Below, piece after piece: positions 1 to 6,362 of a stretch of 12,121 nt of DNA. The notes under the pieces were generated by a model, which had not been told where the DNA came from, did no database searches, and saw only the letters and a program-made list of their open reading frames with translations. This DNA is from CAZEZY01 sp964516635 (GTDB lineage Bacteria > Pseudomonadota > Gammaproteobacteria > Burkholderiales > Burkholderiaceae_C). The position numbers were made by a program, and so were the translations under genes. The stretch covers positions 1 to 12,121 of the forward strand of contig CAZEZY010000073.1 of NCBI GenBank assembly GCA_964516635.1, in the 5' to 3' direction. Positions within the stretch are counted from its first letter, which is position 1. Every line of letters begins with the position of its first letter.

Positions 1-1504
1 TCTTCATCTCCAGACCACGAGTCTGAGAGTTGGGGGCATGGCCCCAGAAGAAGACCCCGCGCACGTTGGTGGACTGGTCGATGGCCTCGGGATTCTCGAG
101 CACGCCATCGATCCAGCGAGAGACCGTGATGCCGGGCTTGGTCATCATGCCTTCGCCGTATCGGGACTTGATCCAGTCGAAATCCACCCCCCATGTGCTG
201 GCGAAGTGCTTCCAGGCACCTTCAGCCACGCCGTAGTAGCCCGGCAGCGAATCGGGGTTGGGGCCCACGTCGGTGGCGCCCTGCACGTTGCAGTGGCCGC
301 GGAAGATGTTGGTGCCGCCGCCGCTCACGCCCACGTTGCCCAGGGCCAGCTGCAGAATGCACGATGCACGCACCATGGCGTTACCGATGGTGTGCTGGGT
401 CTGCCCCATGCACCACACGATCGTGCCGGGACGGCTTTCGTGCAGCATCTTGGCCACCTTGAAGATCTGCTCTTCCTTGACACCGCAGGCCTCTTCCACG
501 GCAGCCGGTGTCCACTTGGCCATGACGTCCTTGCGGACCTCTTCCATGCCATAGACGCGATCACCGATGTACTTCTTGTCTTCCCAGCCGTTCTTGAAGA
601 TGTGATACAGCACACCAAAGAGGAACGGGATGTCGGAGCCGGAGCGAATCCGCACGTATTCGTCGGCCTTGGCGGCCGTTCGGGTGAAGCGTGGATCCAC
701 CACGATCATCTTGCAACCCGTTTCCTTGGCGTGCAGCATGTGCAGCATGGACACCGGGTGCGCTTCCGCCGCATTGGAGCCGATGTACAGAGCGACCTTG
801 CTGTTCTGCATGTCGTTGTACGAATTGGTCATGGCGCCGTAGCCCCAGGTGTTGGCCACACCCGCCACCGTGGTGGAATGGCAGATCCGTGCCTGGTGGT
901 CGGTGTTGTTGGTGCCCCAGAAGCTCACGAATTTGCGAAGCAGGTAGGCCTGCTCGTTGCTGTACTTGGAAGAACCCACGAAGTACATGCTGTCAGGCCC
1001 GCTGGCCTCACGCAACTCCTTCATCTTGGCCGTGATTTCGTTCAGGGCCTCATCCCAGGTGATGCGCTCGTACTTGCCATTCACCAGCTTCATGGGGTGA
1101 CGCAGCCGGTATTCGCCGTGCGCGTTGTTTCGCAGCGATGCCCCCTTGGCACAGTGCGCACCCATGTTGATGGGGGAATCGAACACCGGCTCCTGCCGCA
1201 CCCACACGCCATTTTCCACCACCGCATCGATGGCGCATCCGACCGAACAGTGGGAACAGATGGTGCGCTTGACCTCCACCTTGCCGGCAGCGGCAGCAGC
1301 GTCTTTGTTGGATGCCTCCGCCTTCTTGACCAGCGACAGCTGACTGGCTGCCAGACCCACCCCCAGGCCCAGCCCCGAACGCCGCAGGAAGGCTCGCCGG
1401 TCCATGGTGGGAACGGCATGCGCGAAACCTCTGCGCAGACTGTTGACAAAACCGCCCGATCCGCTCGAGCCCGTGCGATGCCCCGTTTTTTTGGTCAGCA
1501 ACAT
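1..1504 (-). CDS. fdhA: Formate dehydrogenase catalytic (alpha) subunit, Tat-exported, Cys-type, 3' end cut off
   Basis: Molybdopterin oxidoreductase that oxidises formate to CO2; a Tat signal implies export or a periplasm-facing site. The first 501 residues are visible and the frame is still open at the left edge. A Tat motif DRRAFLRRSG lies at residues 35-44, followed by a hydrophobic stretch. The [4Fe-4S] ligands are C83, C86, C90 and C118 (Cx2Cx3Cx27C). Next come the bis-MGD-binding domains; the active-site segment RICHSTTVAG has C208 (codon TGC at 883-881) where E. coli FdnG has selenocysteine. The run GYGAMTNSYND and the SNAAEAHP segment match formate dehydrogenases rather than nitrate reductases. 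The start at 1504 is chosen because AGAGGTAA lies just upstream; the alternative ATG at 1405 (residue 34) has no Shine-Dalgarno. The result is an unusually long, basic, Gly/Ser-rich n-region before the twin arginines. It lies 75 bp after the small Tat gene, probably in the same transcript. Beta and gamma subunits are expected beyond the window. Molybdenum versus tungsten cannot be decided here. Confidence 0.95.
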   Translation of the reverse strand, partial: MLLTKKTGHRTGSSGSGGFVNSLRRGFAHAVPTMDRRAFLRRSGLGLGVGLAASQLSLVKKAEASNKDAAAAAGKVEVKRTICSHCSVGCAIDAVVENGVWVRQEPVFDSPINMGAHCAKGASLRNNAHGEYRLRHPMKLVNGKYERITWDEALNEITAKMKELREASGPDSMYFVGSSKYSNEQAYLLRKFVSFWGTNNTDHQARICHSTTVAGVANTWGYGAMTNSYNDMQNSKVALYIGSNAAEAHPVSMLHMLHAKETGCKMIVVDPRFTRTAAKADEYVRIRSGSDIPFLFGVLYHIFKNGWEDKKYIGDRVYGMEEVRKDVMAKWTPAAVEEACGVKEEQIFKVAKMLHESRPGTIVWCMGQTQHTIGNAMVRASCILQLALGNVGVSGGGTNIFRGHCNVQGATDVGPNPDSLPGYYGVAEGAWKHFASTWGVDFDWIKSRYGEGMMTKPGITVSRWIDGVLENPEAIDQSTNVRGVFFWGHAPNSQTRGLEMK

Positions 1505-1538
1505 GATGTGTTACCTCTGGAGAAGAGACGAAGAACGA

Positions 1539-1571
1539 GGTGGTTGTGCGGCACGTGACCCGCGCACCACC
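1539..1571. other. Imperfect hairpin between the Tat-peptide gene and fdhA
   Basis: The arms GGTGGT and ACCACC pair perfectly, and inner arms GTGCGG and CCGCGC extend the stem with one bulged base around an 8-base loop. In the direction of transcription (minus strand) the inner stem has one A-C mismatch. No U-tract follows, so it is not a clear terminator. It could adjust fdhA expression relative to the upstream gene, but this is only inference. Confidence 0.35.
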
Positions 1572-1579
1572 CTGGCCAT

Positions 1580-1792
1580 TCAGACGCGGGTGGTCTGGTA
1601 GTAACGCTTGACGTGTTCAGACAGCTTGTAACCGCCGCCGCGCTGGGCATCGGACGGGGTGGCTGCCGCTTCCTGTGGCTGGACGGCGACCCTGGGGGCC
1701 ACCACCGCGACAGCTGCCACGGCGCCGACGGCACCGGCACCGGCAAACCAGCGCCGGCGGGAAAGGGTGTTGGGGTTGGGTGATTGACTCAT
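1580..1792 (-). CDS. Small twin-arginine protein of the formate dehydrogenase region (formate_TAT type)
   Basis: A 70-residue protein. It starts with SRRRWFAGAG, a Tat-type motif at residues 11-20, followed by an Ala/Val/Gly hydrophobic stretch (about 17-33). The short C-terminal part ends in YKLSEHVKRYYQTTRV. That architecture and tail match the small Tat-target proteins found immediately upstream of formate dehydrogenase alpha subunits in proteobacteria (TIGR02811-type). Its biochemical role is not established; a membrane-tethered or secreted assembly factor or small subunit is plausible. The start at 1792 is supported by AGGAGA about 6 bases upstream; longer in-frame starts reaching 2035 would run through the regulatory region and lack support. 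It is the first gene of the operon that continues into fdhA. No cysteines are present, so it does not itself bind a cluster through Cys. Confidence 0.85.
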   Translation of the reverse strand: MSQSPNPNTLSRRRWFAGAGAVGAVAAVAVVAPRVAVQPQEAAATPSDAQRGGGYKLSEHVKRYYQTTRV

Positions 1793-1831
1793 GCGTGTCT
1801 CCTGTAACTTGGACCATCCCGCTTCGGATAG

Positions 1832-1860
1832 GGGTATGAGATGGCTTGCATGGGGGTCAA
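1832..1860 (-). promoter_or_regulatory. Candidate promoter for the Tat-peptide/fdhA operon
   Basis: On the minus strand TTGACC (1860-1855) matches a -35 box well. After 16-18 bases comes only CATACC/ATACCC as a -10, a poor match to TATAAT. A good -35 with a poor -10, about 40 bases before the gene, fits a promoter needing an activator. This is a visual match only; the transcription start is unknown. Confidence 0.3.
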
Positions 1861-2071
1861 ATCTACCCCTGACGGACAAAGTCGGCAAGCACCCCTGAAG
1901 CAAGCGACGACAGCAGAGCGCAGCAGGACGCACAATCGTTCTGAAAGCCCGAAGAGGCCAAGAACAATTCGAAAACTCCAAGCAATTATCAGACCAGAAG
2001 CGATCACTGATGAATCGATGGATCTCGCCACTCAACCACGCGGACCTGCGTTCAGGGATAACCCCAGCGAC

Positions 2072-2107
2072 CGACGCTTTGTCGTCCTCAGGCGCGACAA
2101 TTTGTCC
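2072..2107. promoter_or_regulatory. Tandem operator-like sites upstream of the regulator gene
   Basis: Two related 13-mers sit here: CGACGCTTTGTCG at 2072-2084 and CGACAATTTGTCC at 2095-2107. Their centres are 23 bp apart, about two helical turns, so two dimers could bind the same DNA face. The second contains the inverted repeat GACAA-T-TTGTC and is part of a 14-base string (CGCGACAATTTGTC, 2093-2106) found again at 9781-9794 upstream of the accessory operon. Likely binding sites for the adjacent response regulator, which would also imply autoregulation; the assignment is inference. Confidence 0.5.
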
Positions 2108-2178
2108 GGTCGGTCACCGCCTGATGGTGTTCGTCAGCACCGAATGAATGTCGTTAAAACCCCTATTCCCGACTTGCT

Positions 2179-2184
2179 TATACA
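2179..2184 (+). promoter_or_regulatory. Candidate -10 box for the regulator/kinase operon
   Basis: TATACA lies 22 bases before the GTG start, leaving a short leader with the GGTGAGG ribosome site. No good -35 is present at 17 bases (AAAACC), which again suggests dependence on an activator. Weak visual evidence only. Confidence 0.25.
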
Positions 2185-2205
2185 GGTATTGGTGAGGACT
2201 ACCCG

Positions 2206-3624
2206 GTGAATCAAGCCTCCAGCAACGCCCCTTTTGAGCGGAACAGTGCCCACCTCACGTCGCAAGGTGAAGGCTGGCCCAACTGGTCTATCCTGGTCGT
2301 GGATGACGAGCAGGGCATGCGCAACTTCCTGATCAAGGTGCTGGCGCCTCGATGCCGGCTCGTGGCTTCTGCGGGCAGCGCCGAGGAGGGTGCGGAATGG
2401 ATGCGCGCACAGCGCGTGGACCTCGTCATTCTGGACATCTCTCTCCCGGGGAAGGACGGCGTCACCTGGCTCAAGGAATTGCGGTCCCAGGGCTATTCGG
2501 GTGAGGTGATTCTGATCACCGCATTTGCCGATCTCGAAACCGCCATTGAAGCCTTGCGGGCGGGCGCCTCCGATTTCATCCTCAAGCCTTTCCGCATCCC
2601 GCAAATCCTGAATGCGATCCAGCAATGCCATGAACGGACCCGTTTGCGGCGCGAGAACTACGTCTTGCGACGGGATGTCCGCCCGGCCGCACGGCGGCAT
2701 GGATCGCCGATCGTGGGCCAGTCAGCACTCACGCAGGCCCTGCGCGATGCCATCGAGCGCACCGCCCCCATGCCCAGCACGGTGCTGCTGACCGGTGAAT
2801 CCGGAACCGGCAAGGAACTCGTGGCCAGGGAACTCCACGCCCGGAGTGCTCGGGCCAGCGGCCCTTTCGTGCCCGTCAACTGTGCCTCGCTGTCGCCCGA
2901 AGACATGGCCATGGAACTGTTCGGGCATGCCAGGCCTGGCAGTCATGGTCAGGTCCATGCGCGCGATGGTCTGTTCTATTACGCCCAGGGCGGAACGCTC
3001 TTTTTCGACGAGGTGGCCGAGTTGCCCTTGCCCGTTCAGGCAACCTTGCTGCGCGCCATCGAGGAGCTCAGGATTCGACCGGTCGGCAGTCAGCAGACCC
3101 TCGCGGTCGATGTGCGGATCCTGGCCGCCACCAACCGCGAACTCACGGCCGAAGTCGCTGCCGGACGCTTCCGCTCCGATCTGTACTACCGCCTCCAGGT
3201 GGTGGACATCCACCTGCCGCCTCTGCGGGAACGAGCTGGTGACATTCCCGAACTGCTGAACCATTTCATGCACGAACTGGCGCCGGTGCTGGGCGTGGCC
3301 CCCATCGAGATTCAACCCGAAGAAATGCCCTTCCTGGCCCAGTATGACTGGCCAGGCAACGTCCGCGAGTTGCGCAACCTGGTAGAACGTTCGCTCATTC
3401 TCGGGAAACTGAATGTGTCCGCCCTCTACCCCTCGATGAGCCCCAGGGCCAGCCACATCCGTCAGACACCGACCGACCTGCAGACACTGGAAAAGCAGCA
3501 CATCCTGTCGGTGCTGGAATCCGTGCAGGGCGACAAGACCCGGGCCGCCCAGTTGCTCGGCGTGTCACGACGCACCCTTGAGCGACGGGTGGCCGAATGG
3601 GGGCTGGCCCTCCCCCATCCCTGA
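2206..3624 (+). CDS. NtrC-family response regulator with a degenerate sigma-54 contact loop
   Basis: A 472-residue transcriptional regulator. An N-terminal receiver domain (about 27-145) has acidic pocket D33/D34, phospho-acceptor D77 in LVILDISLP, T105 and K127. The AAA+ domain (about 168-400) has Walker A GESGTGKE at 197-204, Walker B GGTLFFDE at 262-269, and the arginine-finger region RFRSDLYYRL. The Fis-type helix-turn-helix is at 440-465 (LLGVSRRTLERRV). The loop that should read GAFTGA after ELFGH is PGSHGQ at 244-249 (bases 2935-2952), with no loss of frame or length, so sigma-54 remodelling is doubtful. Precedents that use sigma-70 with a lost or altered loop include R. capsulatus NtrC and TyrR. 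The start is GTG, with GAGG 8 bases upstream. The kinase gene follows after 3 bases. Its likely targets are the formate dehydrogenase operons on either side. Confidence 0.93.
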   Translation: MNQASSNAPFERNSAHLTSQGEGWPNWSILVVDDEQGMRNFLIKVLAPRCRLVASAGSAEEGAEWMRAQRVDLVILDISLPGKDGVTWLKELRSQGYSGEVILITAFADLETAIEALRAGASDFILKPFRIPQILNAIQQCHERTRLRRENYVLRRDVRPAARRHGSPIVGQSALTQALRDAIERTAPMPSTVLLTGESGTGKELVARELHARSARASGPFVPVNCASLSPEDMAMELFGHARPGSHGQVHARDGLFYYAQGGTLFFDEVAELPLPVQATLLRAIEELRIRPVGSQQTLAVDVRILAATNRELTAEVAAGRFRSDLYYRLQVVDIHLPPLRERAGDIPELLNHFMHELAPVLGVAPIEIQPEEMPFLAQYDWPGNVRELRNLVERSLILGKLNVSALYPSMSPRASHIRQTPTDLQTLEKQHILSVLESVQGDKTRAAQLLGVSRRTLERRVAEWGLALPHP

Positions 3625-3627
3625 ATC

Positions 3628-5730
3628 ATGAACTGGCTCCAGACCCCCCGGTGGATGGACCGATCGGTTCGTCACAAGCTGCTGGCGATCGCCCTCCTGC
3701 CTCTGGCTGTGGTGTTTCCGCTGCTGGTTCTGGCCATGATGCTCTGGAGCCATGTGGCCTATGACCGGCTGCTGACCGCCAAAGTGCGAGCCGACCTGGC
3801 GGTGGCCAACGGCTATTTCCAGCAGGTGCTTTCCGAAGTGGGGGCTGGTACGCGGGGCGTTGCCCAGTCGCTGAGCTTGCACCAGGCCCTCGCCAGGGCG
3901 CGAACCGACGGAGGCCCCCTGATGGCTCCACCCCCCGGGGGGGTGTCGGCATACGGTGATCGCTATCCCGACCTGGCCAGCCTGCATGAACTGTTGCTGG
4001 ACGAGCGTGAGCGGCTGGGACTGGACATCCTGATGCTGGTGCGCGATGAGACCACCAGCCAGCAGACAGCCGATGCCCCCGGTTTGGCAGCCAGGCTGGA
4101 AGTCATGCCGCCCGAGCGGATGGCCGAATGGGCACCCCACCTGATGGAGCGACTGGCCATGCCCCTGGTGGAAACGCGCAACGCGTCTCCCAGCGCGCGC
4201 GATGTCGAAGACCGTGCCATGGTGATGCTGGCCAGTCTGCCCGTGCCTGACGAGCACGGGAAACCGTGGGCCATGCTGCATGGTGGCCTGCTGCTGAACC
4301 AGAATCTGGCCCTGATCGATCACATCAACCGGATTGTGTATCCGGAAGGTTCGCTGCCATTTGGCAGTCAGGGCACCGCCACCCTCTTCCTTGACGATGT
4401 GCGCATCACCACCAACGTTCGCCTGTTTCAGGACGAAAGAGCCATTGGCACGCGCGTGTCCCAGGCGGTCCGGGATGCGGTGCTGGGTCAGGGGCAGACG
4501 TGGCTGGACCGGGCCTTTGTGGTGAACGACTGGTACGTGAGCGCCTACCAACCCCTGCAGGACTTGCAGGGCGAACGCATCGGCATGCTGTATGTGGGCT
4601 ATCTGGAACGTCCCTACCGCTGGATGCGCTACGGCATGCTGGGGGTGATGGGTCTGATTTTTCTGGCGGTGATGGCACTGGCCGCGGTGTTCTCGGTCCG
4701 GTGGGCCCGCACGATTTTCCGGCCCGTCGAGAAGATGAACGAGACCATGCAGCGCATCGAAGATGGGGAATCCGGTGCGCGTGTGGGCCACATCGTGGCA
4801 CGCGACGAACTCGGCGCCCTGGCGAACCACCTCGATCATCTGCTCGATGTGGTGGAAGACAACACGCGCCGCCTGCGCGACTGGGCCGAAACGCTGGACC
4901 ACAAGGTCCAGGAACGCACGCGTGAACTCGAATCCACCAACGCCTCGCTGCGACTGGCTCAGGAGCAACTGGTCAAATCCGAAAAACTGGCGGCCATTGG
5001 TCAGCTGACCGCGAGCATTGCCCACGAGATCAACAACCCGATTGCCGTCATGCAAGGGAACCTGGACCTGATCCGCCACTTGCTGGGTGAGGCAGCCGAC
5101 CCCGTCGGTCACGAGATGAAGCTGCTCGATGAGCAGGTCGAACGGATGCGGCTGATCGTGACGCAATTGCTCCAGTACGCAAGGCCCACCGAGTTTGCCG
5201 GTTATGTGGACCTGCAGGACGTCAATCAGGTGATGACGGATTGCCTGGTGCTTGTCTCCCATCTGCTACAGCAGCGCCGGATGGGGGTTTCACAGGAACT
5301 GCACGCCTCGGGCAGGGCCGGTATCAACCGGCAGGAGCTCCAGCAGGTCGTGATCAACCTGATGATCAATGCCATTCAGGCCATGGACGATGGGGGCCGC
5401 CTCACCCTTCGGACGAGCGACTGGGTGAGTGATTCCAACGATGAAGTCATGGGCGTGACCCTGGAGGTGATCGACGAGGGACCGGGTCTGAGCGACGCCG
5501 TGAAGGAGCGGCTGTTCACGCCGTTTTTCACCACCAAGAACGATGGCAATGGCCTGGGCTTGTGGATCAGCCAGGGCCTGATCGAACGTTACGGAGGTCG
5601 CCTGGAGGCTGGGAACCGACCCGACCGCTCGGGGGCGGTGTTCCGTCTCAAACTCCTGACGGAGCCCCGGGTGCCGGAAGCCGCCCAGGGTTCGACCGCC
5701 GATGGCCGACCCGGGCGTTTGCAGGCTTGA
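3628..5730 (+). CDS. Membrane sensor histidine kinase with large periplasmic Cache-like domain
   Basis: A 700-residue kinase, partner of the regulator just upstream (3-bp gap, no strong ribosome site, so translation is probably coupled). The first transmembrane segment is at about 19-41 and the second at about 335-357, enclosing a sensor domain of roughly 290 residues. The last part of that domain (TRVSQAVRDAVLG... to YVGYLERPY) looks like Cache-type sensors. Then a HAMP linker (about 358-415), a coiled coil (415-455), and a HisKA domain with phospho-acceptor H466 in SIAHEINNP. The HATPase has an N-box (NLMINAIQAM), G1 DEGPGL, F-box FTPFFTTK and G2 GNGLGLW. The carboxy tail is Pro/Gly-rich. 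The general layout resembles HupT-like and DctB-like kinases. Formate or a related small acid is a reasonable ligand from context, but no ligand residue can be read from the sequence. A C6G7 run at 3931-3943 lies within the sensor-coding part. Confidence 0.93.
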   Translation: MNWLQTPRWMDRSVRHKLLAIALLPLAVVFPLLVLAMMLWSHVAYDRLLTAKVRADLAVANGYFQQVLSEVGAGTRGVAQSLSLHQALARARTDGGPLMAPPPGGVSAYGDRYPDLASLHELLLDERERLGLDILMLVRDETTSQQTADAPGLAARLEVMPPERMAEWAPHLMERLAMPLVETRNASPSARDVEDRAMVMLASLPVPDEHGKPWAMLHGGLLLNQNLALIDHINRIVYPEGSLPFGSQGTATLFLDDVRITTNVRLFQDERAIGTRVSQAVRDAVLGQGQTWLDRAFVVNDWYVSAYQPLQDLQGERIGMLYVGYLERPYRWMRYGMLGVMGLIFLAVMALAAVFSVRWARTIFRPVEKMNETMQRIEDGESGARVGHIVARDELGALANHLDHLLDVVEDNTRRLRDWAETLDHKVQERTRELESTNASLRLAQEQLVKSEKLAAIGQLTASIAHEINNPIAVMQGNLDLIRHLLGEAADPVGHEMKLLDEQVERMRLIVTQLLQYARPTEFAGYVDLQDVNQVMTDCLVLVSHLLQQRRMGVSQELHASGRAGINRQELQQVVINLMINAIQAMDDGGRLTLRTSDWVSDSNDEVMGVTLEVIDEGPGLSDAVKERLFTPFFTTKNDGNGLGLWISQGLIERYGGRLEAGNRPDRSGAVFRLKLLTEPRVPEAAQGSTADGRPGRLQA
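3930..3944 (+). repeat. Homopolymeric inverted repeat A-C6-G7-T within the kinase gene
   Basis: Seven-base arms ACCCCCC and GGGGGGT flank a single G. In frame the run encodes Pro-Pro-Gly-Gly in the periplasmic sensor domain. Runs of this length can slip during replication or be misread in sequencing; here the frame is intact. Confidence 0.8.
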
Positions 5731-6348
5731 TCAGTCCATCATGTCGAAGCCCTGCGACTCCACACTCATGAAGGCGGCGGTGAAAACCGCGAGCGCCGCG
5801 TAAAAGCGGCTGCGGGGATGGCCCGACAGGGCATCACAGAGCCCCTGAACCCAGGGCTGCAGGTGCTTGGCAAAGAAGGCCTGCTGGTTCGTGAGATTGG
5901 AGACCGAGACATCGTCGCCCGCAATCAGAAAACGCATGACCTCGCACAGGTAGGCGATGTGGTCTTCGGTTTCCGGCATGGTTTCGTCACGCGTGAGGCC
6001 CAGATCTGCCAGATCGGTTCGCAATTGCGCCAGCGGCTTTTCGTTCAGGAATCCGCTGATGTAGTGAGAGCCGTACAGGTGGAGATCGGGGTTGCCCACG
6101 CCACCGAAGAGGGCATTGAATTCATGGGCGATGTCCTCACCGGACAGTTCGCGGGCGGTGGCCACGAGCGCTCTCCACGATTCCTCCAGAAAAGCACCCG
6201 CGGCCGGCGCTTCCGTGACGGCCACCCTCAACTGAGCCAGCAGTTCGGGCGAAGGCGGTGCGTAATACAGGGCGGCCAGCAGGCCATAGATTTCGGCACG
6301 AGCGGTTTCCTCGTCCAGCGCAGAACTCGCAGGGATGTCAGGGGTCAT
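5731..6348 (-). CDS. TorD/DmsD-family chaperone for the formate dehydrogenase
   Basis: A 205-residue, all-alpha cytoplasmic chaperone of the TorD/DmsD/NarJ superfamily. These proteins hold Tat-exported molybdoenzymes until the cofactor is inserted, then allow export. Family marks are the N-terminal helix ARAEIYGLLAALYYAPPSP (17-35), EFNALFGG (76-83), the central YGSHYISGFLNEKPLAQLR (92-110), and the conserved PETEDHIAYLCEVMRFL (125-141). I chose ATG 6348, which has GAAGG 7 bases upstream. A GTG at 6366, overlapping the previous stop as GTGA, would add six residues but lacks a ribosome site. It is the last gene of the accessory operon and its natural client is the alpha subunit encoded to the left. 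Its stop codon abuts that of the convergent kinase gene with no gap. Confidence 0.92.
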   Translation of the reverse strand: MTPDIPASSALDEETARAEIYGLLAALYYAPPSPELLAQLRVAVTEAPAAGAFLEESWRALVATARELSGEDIAHEFNALFGGVGNPDLHLYGSHYISGFLNEKPLAQLRTDLADLGLTRDETMPETEDHIAYLCEVMRFLIAGDDVSVSNLTNQQAFFAKHLQPWVQGLCDALSGHPRSRFYAALAVFTAAFMSVESQGFDMMD

Positions 6349-6362
6349 GTTCGGGCCTTCAT

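Larger units (their letters stand above)
1793..2205. promoter_or_regulatory. Divergent regulatory region between the Tat/fdhA operon and the two-component operon
   Basis: 413 bp without a credible gene, driving transcription both ways. It contains a candidate sigma-70-like promoter for the left operon, the tandem GACAA...TTGTC sites near 2072-2107, and the direct repeat ACCCCTGA at 1865-1872 and 1891-1898. An inverted relative, TAGGGGTA, lies near 1829-1836. The composition is more AT-rich and less codon-like than its flanks. I found no convincing sigma-54 -24/-12 element (TGGC-N8-TTGC) on either strand here, although the adjacent gene encodes an NtrC-family regulator. Confidence 0.6.

Noticed and set aside
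881..883. Selenocysteine codon in the formate dehydrogenase active site
   Set aside because: The codon in the minus-strand frame is TGC (Cys), not TGA, so no recoding is needed.
38..1558. 506-residue open frame on the plus strand opposite fdhA
   Set aside because: It is antisense to a clear formate dehydrogenase frame, His/Gly/Val-rich without domain marks, and typical of GC-rich shadow frames.
1873..1885. CGGACAAAGTCGG as a third copy of the operator
   Set aside because: The spacing between GAC and GTC is 3 rather than 5, so the two half-sites are out of register with the other copies; it may be a half-site only.
1841..2209. 122-residue frame across the divergent spacer
   Set aside because: No ribosome site, no family resemblance, and it crosses operator-like sequences and overlaps the regulator start.
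3565..5262. 565-residue open frame on the minus strand opposite the kinase
   Set aside because: His/Gln-rich shadow of the kinase, which has all histidine kinase motifs in order.
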